This document shows, in pieces, positions 25,549 through 35,818 of a DNA stretch of 64,000 nt. The notes under the pieces are model-generated. The model worked only from the letters and a program-made list of their open reading frames with translations, was not told where the DNA came from and ran no database searches. Each line of letters begins with the position of its first letter. Within the stretch, counting starts at the first letter, position 1. The position numbers and the translations under genes were made by a program. The DNA is taken from NCBI GenBank assembly GCA_036971615.1, contig JAYKKR010000022.1:1-64000 (forward strand), written 5' to 3'. Source of the stretch: Amyloporia xantha (Eukaryota > Basidiomycota > Agaricomycetes > Polyporales > Adustoporiaceae).

Positions 25549-27528
25549 TTAGCGTTTCTGTATCCGCTCCTGTTGTTCCCTGTGATGTTTTCGAGCTTGC
25601 CCAGCTTTGCGGGTGTTCATTGCGGGTCTTCCATATTGAGTGAGTCCTGTGTCAAACATGCGTGTCTCATCAACGGCAGGAGCCTCGTTATCGTCATCCA
25701 GCTGCATGGCTTCAGGACTGCCGCGATCCTTGGATTTCTTACGGAGGGCTGTTGTATATGAGTACTTATAGAGTAACCAGCCGACTGTCTGTCACAGAAA
25801 CTCACGTGAGGCACCTGGAAGAACCGGCGAGCGCGCTCGTTTCGCCGGGAGGGACTCATCTATGTCCATGGGCTCTGCTGTGGCGGGGCCAAATTGCGGC
25901 ATCAAAGCAGACGGCACATTGCCGGTAAATCCAACATTGTCTATGTGTCCGTGCGCAGGTGGGGGTTAGACAAACAGCGGCATCGGGGCAGAGGTGGCAA
26001 TGCCGCTCTTACCATCGTCATCACTGTCCAGCTCACCTCGCATGTCGTCATCTGTGTTCTGCTCGTCTTGCGCCTTGCTGGCACGAAGGTCTGGGTCGAG
26101 ATCACCTTGAGTGATGATACGGAAGGCCTGCAGAGTGGATCAGTGACGTGAACACACACGATGGAAAAACAACATACGGTGGGCAGAAGAGTTGCGGAAT
26201 CAGCGATCGAAGCACTTCGGACCAGTTGCGGCTTGACCATCCCACTGCCGTCAAAGAAAGCAGACGCGTCTTCTTCCTCAGTCTCTCGGAAACGCTTCCG
26301 TTTCGCGTTGAGGGCTGCAGCCTGGATGTTGTTATATATGGTATAAGGTCAGCGAAGTAGAACACACGCAGCTCATATGCTTACGTTCACGAGCGCGGTG
26401 ATGGCGACTGCGCATTCAGAGGCAATGTACCGCCCGCCTCTACCCGGCCTGCCCGCGGTTGACGCCTGCATGATGGGCCGGTTCTCCAAGTATTTCACAA
26501 TCGCTTGGAGCTCTGCGTGATCTTGGACTTCCTGAAGGTGCTCTGACAAGATGCGCTCGGACTGCGTAATGCCCTCGTTGTCTATCTCATTCCACTCTTC
26601 TTCGTCAATTGGGATGTCGCTGAAGGTGTCCTTTGTGACCTTATCCCACCACGTCCATGCGACTGTCTGACGCTCTTTGCCTGTTTTAGGGTCGGTGGAG
26701 GTGACGGTGGGCTCAACCGAGTCACGAATGGCGAAGTATAATTCCCATCGGAAGGCAATAATGGGCCGGACGGCGAGATGCTCGCGTAGTTCGCGTGCCA
26801 TCAGCGACTCGATCCAACTCCCCACGACCATCCAAATGTTCCGGATCGCCAGGGGCATCTTTCCTGTCTTATCCTTTTCCTTCTTGTGGAAGGGGTCCAT
26901 GATAGACAAGTGAATGCCCATTGCGCCCGGTATCGAGGCCGGAATGTCCGTCTTCTTCTTCACGGCAGGATCTTCGATCGCGACCAAGAGATCGACTAGC
27001 TCTCGAATGGGATTGTCGACAGCTTTGAACTGTCGGAGGAATTGTTTCGCCTCTGCGATATGCCCTACATTGAATGGCGCCGGTTGTGCATCGGTGGCCT
27101 TCGCCTTCCCCTTACCTTTACTCGTCGACTTCTTCTTGCCTTTGCCAGTGTCATAGTCACCGTCACTGTCCACGGCATACTGCCCCTTATGCAGGCCTTC
27201 ATCTGTCATGATGGTCCAGGCCATGGCAGCCAGGCCTATCAAGGTAGATTTCGGCGGGCGCACAATCTCGTGCCTTGCAAGCAAAACCTCCATGCGGGGC
27301 AAGATATTGGCTCTTGCCAACATGATGCATTCGACGACCTGGCAAACAGTCAATGGTCAATTGTCGATCCGTATTCAGACGACTCACTGCTGGGACGACG
27401 CGCAGAGCGTCGACCTTTTTGATCCTGGAGATGTTGCTGAACATCGCCTGCGTGGCGTCTGCATTGCGAAAGGATTGCACTGTCGGTGGGCGCATCCATT
27501 GTGCGAGCACCTCGACCCAGGTGGAGAG

Positions 27529-27777
27529 CTGTGTGTGACATGACGGTCGTCAATAGTAATAAATAAACATGATAGAATATTCGTGCAGTCAAGGATGATA
27601 ATGATGTCCCCTGAATAGTGACCATCCACAGGGCACGGATGCAAGGGAGTTGGCGGCGGCATTGGCACACAGGGGTGAATGCCGCGCTCACGCGTCACCT
27701 CGATGAGTGCGGCATTCATGCCTGAGTGCGGATGCCGCACGCTCAATAAATGACGCATGATGTCAGTTGATCCTTAC
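27529..27777 (-). repeat. Intron 4 of gene D with two hairpin copies
   Basis: The 249-nt intron holds hairpins at 27656-27685 and 27708-27740, 52 bp apart. Confidence 0.8.
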
Positions 27778-28774
27778 CTGATTGATGGCCCGGGGAAAGC
27801 GACGCAAGCTCTCGTGCATCGCGATGATGACGCTACAGTCGGGAGCGGGTATGGGCCCATCGTCTCCGTGAAGCGCACTCGAAAGCAATACGCCAGGCGC
27901 GACTTCACCTGGTCGAGAGTCGGGGACTCACTGCCCCTCTTCGTGACCTCCTTGACGATAATGTCTGTGACCGCGTCCCGATATTCGTTGAACTCTTGCA
28001 GGTATTTGGCCGACCTAATGCCTACATGCATCCGTGATGTCACGATGTGTGTCTGGAACGCAGCGTCGATCGCGTCCAGCATATCGGCCGTCCAAAACGA
28101 TTTCAACTGATCGCGCGACGAGTCGAGATCGTTGAACATTTCATCGAGCTCGTCCGCTTCCACCCTGCGTGGATCCTCCTGCCGCTTGATTTCCTTCGCA
28201 TGCGCGGTCTTCTTATCTTCGCCTTCCAATTCCTCGGTTTCTTCTGCGAGAAGGGCCAAGGCATCTAGGATCTTGCTCGTATCCGCCAGGGATGCGAATT
28301 TGTTTTCCGGTGCCGCTATTCTGCGCGGTACGTGCAGCTCCATTAAGAGGTGCATCGCAAGTAACTGTAGTAGATAGAAGCTTCCATTAGATCGCAGACC
28401 ACACACATCCAATTGCGCTTGCTGCAAATGACCTACCCCGCCATGATCCCCAATCACGCTCCCCGGCGACGTGTTGCAGAAGAACTCCGCACCCATATGA
28501 GGACTGCCACGGTAGTGACGATCGTAGATGCTGAGTTCTACCAACATCTGCACCATAGGACGGCATTGCAGGAACCTGGATTCTTGAGGTCGAAGATTGC
28601 CCGACCCCTTTGGCGCGGTTAGAATGGTCATGAGTGTCGTGTCGAAGTCCCCGCTCTCATCTGCCTGTAAGAGTTGCTCGATGCGCGAATACAATCTGTC
28701 TGTCGCATTCGCCTTGAAGACGTACTTCGAGTCGTTGGTTGACAGATAGGCCGCCACATCGTCCTTCACCTTAC

Positions 28775-28880
28775 CTGTGAGAGGGTAATCAATCAGCTTA
28801 TCTGGATGCAGTGGCTTCAACGCGGCATTCGCTCCACTGCGTCAATGCCGCACACAAACGCCCTCTCGCATGCCACTTAC
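28775..28880 (-). repeat. Intron 2 of gene D with one hairpin copy
   Basis: The 106-nt intron after WGCRVYDQ contains the hairpin at 28822-28852. Confidence 0.8.
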
Positions 28881-29570
28881 TCTGGTCGTATACTCGACAG
28901 CCCCACATCCTCCATCTCCGTGCTGCGGCTTCTGCCTCTTTCACCTGCGCTTCTTTCTTCGGCGTGTTCTTCTTCTTCTCGAGTGCAAGCACGGGCTTGT
29001 GGTCGGCCTCCCACAGACTCCTCGCAGCTGCTTGACGATGCTGACCGCCCAACGCCGTGACCTCGACCGGCGTTTTGACTGTCTGCTTGAAGCGTAGGAC
29101 CGGCAGACGGACCCCTAACCCGTCATTATTCTCTAGCTGTCGTCTCTACATCCTCGACATTGACGAGGATGTCGAGGAACGTCGTCGGATCGTACTGATT
29201 ATAATTTGCTCGCAGAGATTTTATGAGGTGTTTTGTCTGTGCTTGGTCGCGAGCACGCTTGTTGTACTTCCCAAACTTGAGCACGTACTTGGAGTCTTCC
29301 AAAATGTCAAGCTGGCCATATCCGATGAGCGCCTCACGCGCTTGCTTCATCATGGCCAGGTCTCTGGCCGCCGTCTCGTTCACCTTCACATTGATCTATT
29401 GAACAGATGACGGTTAGCCCGTACTTCAACACCGCTATATCGCTCACAATCCCATCCTTCCCCATATCACCGCCAGTCTCGCTGCCAGGCCCCTCGTCTT
29501 CATTCTCGTCCTCAGCATCACGCCGTTGCCGTACCTTCGTCGCTGCTTTACTGGTGCTGGCGACCTTCAT

Positions 29571-30188
29571 GCGTCAGGACGATATGTTATGGTGATGGTG
29601 GCAGGATGGGAGGAGCATATATCTCACTAGCCAATTGTGCTGTCATCATGTTCGCAGATCATCATGCCTTCAATTGGATGATCATCTGATAGTCACGGTA
29701 TGTGAGGTAAGGACGATATTCATCACTTGGGTGAATTGTTTCCATTCCGCCGATCACAGTCATTTATGTGCTAATACCAGCTCCCGGCACTGCTGCGAGA
29801 GTGCCAATGCCGCACGACGCCCACCATACATGCGGTCTTGTTTCGTTCATGACGGTGCGGCAACAGTGCCTCTGTGTCAATGCCGCACATCTCTGTGCAT
29901 GGTTTGCGTAGATTTATCTTACCGTACTCAAGGATGCGCCCAAATCTTGTGATTCTTGCATTCGCCTGATTGATCAACGTATCGACAATCATGGCGCAAG
30001 TCACAGTGTACCATTGTGACATGCAGCTCTACATGTCGGCAGCAATGAATTTGTGCATGTGTCATATATCAACCACATGATCGCGGTAGCATCTAATGCG
30101 AAATGGCTTTTCAACATTATTTATTCATTCCTTCATCGCCCGTCAGCAACAGTTTCAAAAGCATAGTCACTGATAGTGGCCCACTCAC
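29571..30188. other. Gap upstream of gene D with two hairpins
   Basis: No gene is supported. Hairpin copies lie at about 29785 (left arm degenerate) and 29856-29888. Confidence 0.4.
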
Positions 30189-30592
30189 CATTTTATTCTG
30201 TCTGCTGACAACGGTCATCTCGAGAACTTGGCCGTAGAGCAGGTCACAGGCATAGGTAACCATAGAGGTGTATGGTCCTAAACCATCAACCAGTCTTATT
30301 CCGTTCTTGCGCAACTCCCCTAACGCCAAAAGGATTGTGTCCTGCGGAAACGAGCATCATTCAGAAGATGTAATTACTCCGTTCGGACATCGAGGTTGCT
30401 TACCGCGTAGACAATGACCCGGTCCGCCCACTCTAGCCAGAAAGAAAATGGATATACCATGGGCATCACGGCCGGCCTTCGCTGATATTCAATCTGAAGA
30501 GCATTGAATCTCGAATGGATCTTTCTATGCAGCGTATCCGCCCGGGCTGCTGAAAGCATCATGGAGCAAATACTGTTATCACTTGTCATCAT
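30189..30592 (-). CDS. Small-family gene s1
   Basis: Exon 1 is 30404-30592 (63 codons) and exon 2 is 30189-30341 (51 codons), joined in phase 0 by a GTAAGC..CGCAG intron; a third short exon is likely because exon 2 ends at an M followed by GTGAGT, as in s3. Exon 1 carries EYQRRPAVMPMVYPFSFW then EWADRVIVYA; exon 2 carries LALGELRKNGI and YTSMVTYACDLLYG. It shares the pattern RPxxMPxVYSxxxWxxWAxRV with s2-s5. The family was not recognised. The protein is probably all-helical and soluble, with no signal peptide seen. Confidence 0.6.
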
Positions 30593-30945
30593 CCGGGGCC
30601 CACCGTCAGTCTTAAGTATACTTTCAGCTCCTCATGTTTACGTTTGGCATGAGCTCGCGTATCACGTTCAATTGAACGCGTGTGAATAGACTCAACGGGC
30701 GATGGATCATTCCCATCAGATGATCGCACTCAAACGCTGGCTCTGCGATCCTTACCATCTCATTGGTCTATATTAGTAGGTCAACTCAGATCCCCGGTCA
30801 AAGAAGCACGAGCCTCGTTTCTCAGGGTGTGCTCCACATCCACACACATCCTTCTTTGAAGTTTGGCCAAGTCCATTGACATCTTTATCATCGATTATCC
30901 ATATAGGTCTTGCTTCTTCCATGAGCATATCTGTGTACACACATT

Positions 30946-31051
30946 AGGGTGTATTTGCAGAGACCTAGGTCTCGCTTATCAGTCAATCAGATCACGAAAA
31001 CGTAAGAAAATTTCCTTTTGGCCGTGACCTAGGTCACTGCAAATACACTCT
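30946..31051. mobile_element. 106-bp MITE-like element
   Basis: Terminal inverted repeats of about 27 bp (left begins AGGGTGTATTTGCAG, right ends CTGCAAATACACTCT) differ at about two positions. The flanks carry ATT at 30943-30945 and 31052-31054, a possible 3-bp target duplication. Each end includes a small palindrome (GACCTAGGTC). The size, ends and 3-bp duplication fit a Tourist/PIF-Harbinger-type MITE, but no transposase is present. Confidence 0.6.
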
Positions 31052-31531
31052 ATTAATAGCAGCTAATCAGTGCACATGCATTATACAGGAATGCTCGTAA
31101 GCTCGCAGAGTTGCCTGGCACAGCAAACTGGCCAAGCCAGTCGACTTATATTTATTGATCGGCACATCCTAGGTATGGAAAGGTAATAACAAAGTACAGA
31201 TGTAGTCTCCAGGAGTGGATCCATAGTGGACATTGCCGATCAGAGGAACACAAACCATCGATGACTGAGTTCTTCTTGCGGCATTGAAACATTGGTCCGT
31301 ATGCCGCACATAGGCAGATGAAGGAGGACCACATGAAACTCATTGTGCCGCATTGCAATAAGCAATTTACTGAAAAGCTCAGATGACAATGGTCCAGGAC
31401 ATGTCTCCTCGTCCCGGCACCATGTCATTGAAGGCTCAATCGTTACAGAATGCGACTAACATATATACAAATCATCATTTCGCAGTATCTATCTGCACCT
31501 TCCGACCAGCCACCATATATGGGTGAACCAT

Positions 31532-31894
31532 TCAGGCCACCGGGGCATGCAGCTTGGTTTCGACATAGTATAGTAGGTCTTCCGCGTAATCGATCATTGG
31601 TTCATAGCCTCCCATGTCTTCGTCTTCGGTCCATAACAGCCCATGCCGGCGGAACTCAAGCGTGACACTAATGATGAGGTCCTGCGTAAATCAGAGTCAT
31701 GGTCTGACAAAAGTTATGTCCATTAGTTTACTTACTGCATGGTGGACCACATGACGAGCCCACTGTATCCAGTGTTTGGGCGAGTAGACCACAGGCATAA
31801 CCTCTGGTCTCTCCTCGTAGGCAATCTGGAGGCCGCGATAGCCTCGTGTCATTGTGAAGGAAAGGGCTGCCACATTGGCAGAGGTGACCGACAT
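31532..31894 (-). CDS. Small-family gene s2
   Basis: Exon 1 is 31736-31894 (53 codons, MSVTSANVAALSFTMTRG) and exon 2 runs from 31681 to a stop near 31532, joined in phase 0 (GTAAGT donor, ACGCAG acceptor). Exon 1 has AYEERPEVMPVVYSPKHW and WARHVVHHA; exon 2 begins DLIISVTLEFRRHGL and continues with YEPMIDYAEDLLYY. It is closest to s3, whose exon 2 begins DLVIMATLEFRRRGL. The function is unknown. A hairpin-family copy lies about 250 bp downstream. Confidence 0.6.
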
Positions 31895-32827
31895 GGTGAA
31901 ATGGAGACTGATGCCATCTATGCTGGTCTGACTTTTAGCGTCTTTTCGTATATTTGTCTGTACTTACGTCTGCGACACGCTCGCGTATCGCCATCAATTA
32001 TCAATTCAGTCGGTTGTGTGAATACCAATGCAGCATGTTGATCAGAAGCTGATGCGCATTGCCTCATGACGCTAGTCGTGCCAATCACCGCAATCGTATT
32101 AGCAGATTATTGTCTGGTGATCACCGATCAGTAAACACGGTCGTTGTTTGCTACGTCTGTGTCATATGTGTCATAACAGTTTGTACTTGTACTCCAAAGA
32201 GGATACACGTCGTCAATAACCATGTTCTGTGTACATTCAATTAAATATCTTCCGCGGTTTATTCAGGTATCACTATGATGATGGTCTTCCCTGGGCTCAT
32301 TGCTTGGGTCACTAATTGCAACTATCACAATATCTCCTGGTGAAAACGAGAGGTACCTGCGATCACCGCTATGACGTAGGCGGTGCGGCATACAGACCGA
32401 CGCTCCAATGCCGCACAGTCTGAGGCTACTGTAGAACGTGGATCATATGAGTTTTATGTTTGCCAGAGATGATTGGTCTACAAGGTTGATCTCATCAAGG
32501 ACCATGGTCCGTGTGTTCCTCGGCCGCAGTCACAACGTATGATCGATCGATCTTCACCCCATCGTTACTGTTACATATATACATGGTTCATACGGCAATT
32601 CCGTATGGCCATTCCTATTCATGCGTTGATCGGAGATCACCTGTTAATGCACTAATAAAGAGAATGATTGCTGCGGTCGGTGTCTGCAGCAAGACGCATC
32701 AGCATATGTTCGATGTGCTGCTTCGATATTCACACGTTCAACTGAATTGATTGTGATGTGCGACCGTGTCGTAACGTAAGTAACGGGATTCAAGAAAGGT
32801 ACTAAAGATGAGGGTAATGTTGATGGC

Positions 32828-33322
32828 ATGAGTCCACATTTCACTATGTCGGTCGCGTTCGCCAGTCTGGGCACACTTTGTGTGACCATCGCACAAGGCT
32901 ATTCAGGTCTGCTGCTCGAATATCAAGAGAGACCAGAGGCTATGCCCATCGTCTTTTCGCCTGAGTATTGGACGAAATGGGCTGCTCGTGTGATTTACTA
33001 TGCAGTAAGTAAGCCAAACCAAGTGATGTTGGGTGGGAACACTTATCTATCCAGGACCTGGTCATCATGGCTACACTGGAATTCCGCCGCCGTGGCTTGT
33101 CCACGAAAGAAGACATAGGCGACTACCAACCAATGGTCGATCATGCAATGCAAATATTCTTAGCCGAAAATAAGGGGACTCCGTTGTCTCGTGCTGCAAT
33201 CCGCAGTATGGTGAGTAGTGGTATCACAGGTGTGCGCTTCCACACGTGCTAATGTTCACTACGAACTGCTTCTGTAGTCCCTACGATCGCGACAGGCGTC
33301 CAACAATTTTGATCGCAACTAA
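32828..33322 (+). CDS. Small-family gene s3, about 125 residues
   Basis: Exons 32828-33004, 33055-33210 and 33278-33322 join in phase 0 to an open frame of 125 codons. The alternative start at MSV, six codons in, resembles the start of s2. Exon 1 has EYQERPEAMPIVFSPEYW and WAARVIYYA; exon 2 has DLVIMATLEFRRRGL and YQPMVDHAMQIFL; exon 3 ends SNNFDRN. All introns have GT..AG ends (GTAAGT/CCAG, GTGAGT/TGTAG). This is the most complete member of the family. The function is unknown. Confidence 0.65.
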
Positions 33323-33753
33323 CTCGATCTGAGGATAGGGTCTCAATATTGAGGAAGTCCACAAAGCAACCCCTATGGCTGTGACGTGGTATTTTGTATT
33401 TGGGACTACCCGTTGGGAGTTGTGCTATATACGTATGTACATGTTTGCGGCATACGGACAAAGACTCTAATGCCGCATGAAAATATGGATTTCCTTCAGT
33501 TATAATGGATGCCTTGACGCGATATCAATTATTTACGTTATCATTTCAAATGGATTTGAACTTTACCGTCATTGCAGACAGTGATAGCAAATAGCTTGGA
33601 AGGAAGTGAACATCAATATCACCAGAATTCTGAGCTGTCTCGTAGAAATCTCATTCCCACGACCTGTCATCAGATAGTTCGCCACGTGATTCTAGCCTGC
33701 TACGCGAATGAATCCGGGACGTAAGGTGATGTAGGGTCGCGTAGCTGAAAATA

Positions 33754-33761
33754 CTTATAAG
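33754..33761 (+). promoter_or_regulatory. TATA-like box upstream of s4
   Basis: CTTATAAG lies about 41-48 bp before the s4 start codon at 33802, a plausible spacing for a TATA box with a short leader. Confidence 0.4.
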
Positions 33762-33801
33762 TGGCAGCGACAGGCAACACCTCCACTCAAAACTGACACC
33801 G

Positions 33802-34159
33802 ATGACCAGCTCTCAATCTATCACTGAACTGTGCCAAATAGCTACAGACGGCTATGTGGGACTTAGGGTGGAATCTGAAAGGGGACCGGCGGAGATGCCA
33901 ATGGTATATTCATTGGCACACTGGAAGCAATGGGCAACTCGAGTGCTCTGGTATGCAGTAAGTGATTCAACTCCATTGGATGTATGTTGCCGAGATGTGA
34001 TGCCATAATTTACAGGCCATGGTGGTTATTACTTCAAGGGTGTTCCGCCGCATTGGGGTGCTGAATGACCCTGGCATTCGATCATATCGGTGGATGATCA
34101 AATATGCGAGCGATCTTTTTCTTGCCGCAGAGGAGGAGGAGGCATTGTCCAGTTCCTGA
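33802..34159 (+). CDS. Small-family gene s4, about 99 residues
   Basis: Exons 33802-33957 (52 codons) and 34016-34159 (47 codons and stop) join in phase 0. Exon 1 starts MTSSQSITELCQIATDG and has RGPAEMPMVYSLAHW and WATRVLWYA. Exon 2 has VFRRIGVL and YRWMIKYASDLFLA and ends with an acidic run and SSS. The intron is at the same place as in the other four small genes. The function is unknown. Confidence 0.65.
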
Positions 34160-34605
34160 GGAAGTCATCCTTGTGGTCAGTCACATTGTAAGTGAGAATG
34201 TTTTCGTAATATACATGTATTAACTAACTGAGATAGATGTGTCACAGTCATAATTTCTGTGTTTGTAAACACATGTATTAGCTCTGATTGCGCCGTATGG
34301 AGGTGACGAATATGCATGGCAATCAGGACTTTGGACAGATAACAAGAGTCTCGAGCACGATGTACGGCTTTCAGTCTGATACTGAGCTGATGCTATTAAC
34401 AGCCTTCTCTCGTAGTAGTAGTAGTAATAGAGTTTCATGCTATAATTGTACTTGCGCTGCATCCGAGCATGGGTCTATATGCCGCAACTCTCAAGGTGTG
34501 TTTGTGATGCGGCATTGACACACTTGCGCTGATGCCGGTAGATACGTTCAAACTCGCGTTTTCGCCGTGTATATAAGTACAATAGATGTATGCGAGCCTG
34601 TCTAT

Positions 34606-34785
34606 AGCCATTCTAAATGGTGAATGCATAGGTAACGGTTCATCAATACATGTCATCATCGACGTCTTGCATGTCCATGTCCTCATCGTCATCTTGCGTG
34701 CCACCACCTAGCCATTCTAAATGGACAATCCATAGGTAATGATTTATCAATATATGTCATCATCGACGTCTTGCATGCCACCCAC
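34606..34785. repeat. Direct duplication, period about 105 bp
   Basis: Two copies begin GCCATTCTAAATGG and end near CATCGACGTCTTGCATG, at about 34606-34680 and 34711-34785. The right copy covers the 3' end of gene s5, so the left copy looks like a duplicated gene end. Confidence 0.6.
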
Positions 34786-35171
34786 CGAACACTAAATCCA
34801 TCCATGGCTCTTCGGCCAAGTCGCTCTCCTTGAGGAGATCCAGTGCAACATCGACAGTCATGTCTAAATGATCTTCGAGCTGCAGTATATCATATCCGTG
34901 CCGCTCCATGTCTTGCTGCAGCTCAACCATCAGGAGCTGCTGAAACCATTAGTACATTACCATCATTCTTGTAATGAGTTTCTCTACTAACCGCTTGATA
35001 CACTACACGAAGTGCCCATTCATCCCAGTAGCTGTGAGAGTAGACAAACGGAGTTGTTCCTGGTCGCTGCTCAAATTCTTCTTGCAGAGCAGTAAAAATA
35101 GAACATGTGCGACGGAGGATAAAAATTTGATCCCTCTCACGGTTTGTTCTTGACCTTGAATACTGGCTCAT
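34760..35171 (-). CDS. Small-family gene s5, about 119 residues
   Basis: Exons 34992-35171 (60 codons) and 34760-34939 (59 codons and stop) join in phase 0. Exon 1 starts MSQYSRSRTNRERD and has FEQRPGTTPFVYSHSYW and WALRVVYQA. Exon 2 has ELQQDMERHGYDI and a helical stretch VDVALDLLKESDLAEEP. It is the most diverged member by eye but keeps the RP..P.VYS..YW..WA.RV pattern and the intron position. Confidence 0.6.
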
Positions 35172-35216
35172 TGTGAATGAGAGACTTTCGATACCCTCAA
35201 ACTCACATCACCCTGC

Positions 35217-35228
35217 CTCTTATATACG
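35217..35228 (-). promoter_or_regulatory. TATA-like box upstream of s5
   Basis: On the minus strand CGTATATAAGAGG lies about 46-57 bp before the s5 start codon at 35171. Confidence 0.45.
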
Positions 35229-35818
35229 TTTCTCAGTCTCCCTAATTACGTCCATGTATAACTCATTTGTGAGTGCCGATGCCGCATGTTGATCACCTGG
35301 TGATGCGTTGTTGTCCAATCCATCGGGTCCAGCCTCATGATTTGCTGATTGGCACAGTATCTTTATCGGCGATCAAAGAAGCTGGTGGCAATGTGACCAT
35401 CATTGCAAGGTCCGTTGCAGACCACGCCATGCTGTGTTTCGTTACCGCTTCCCTGCGGATTATCTGCCAAAGATGTATTTCTCAATATAACATAATAGGA
35501 TGCGCTTCATGAATTCTGGACTAAAGCTCTGGACTGGAGTTCTAACGGCTTTTGTGCATTTGGACTCAATATCATTCTATCTGAACGACGTGTTTGAAAA
35601 CATAGGCTTGGGTTCTACTCTACTGCTCATGCAAGCACCACAAGTTGTTGTGAGCGGCATCGGAGTATGTGGCTCTATGCCACAGCCTATGTTGCGGCAT
35701 ATGATCACATGGTCCGATGCCGCACTTTCTATTCAATAGTATTGATTACATATTCTATTAGCTGCAATCATCATAACTGTTTGTGGGACGCAATCAATGC
35801 ACTTACTAATGAGTGTCG

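Larger units (their letters stand above)
25549..29570 (-). pseudogene. Gene D: GGQHR-motif protein, frame-broken paralogue
   Basis: Exons by eye: 29448-29570, 28881-29395, 28437-28774, 27778-28364, 27388-27528, 26385-27338, 26178-26321, 26013-26127, 25806-25940, 25549-25748; about 1,080 codons. It starts MKVASTSKAATK with an acidic stretch, then has YGQLDIL, FGKYNKRAR, EVTALGGQHRQAAA, WGCRVYD, QCRPMVQMLVEL, YPLPT, WVEVLA and ITALVN. The tail has a nuclear-signal-like PAKRARSP and ends ERIQKR. Exon 5 (141 nt) and exon 7 (144 nt) equal those of gene A. Two frame breaks: +1 near 29128-29138 and -1 near 27832-27840. Exon 6 (318 codons) is open. Introns 2, 4 and 8 carry hairpins, and exon 9 contains one in frame. 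Confidence 0.78.

Noticed and set aside
2968..29570. Calling the GGQHR proteins DndB or ParB homologues outright
   Set aside because: Only one short motif is shared by eye; the rest of the protein has no visible similarity, so the relation stays an inference.
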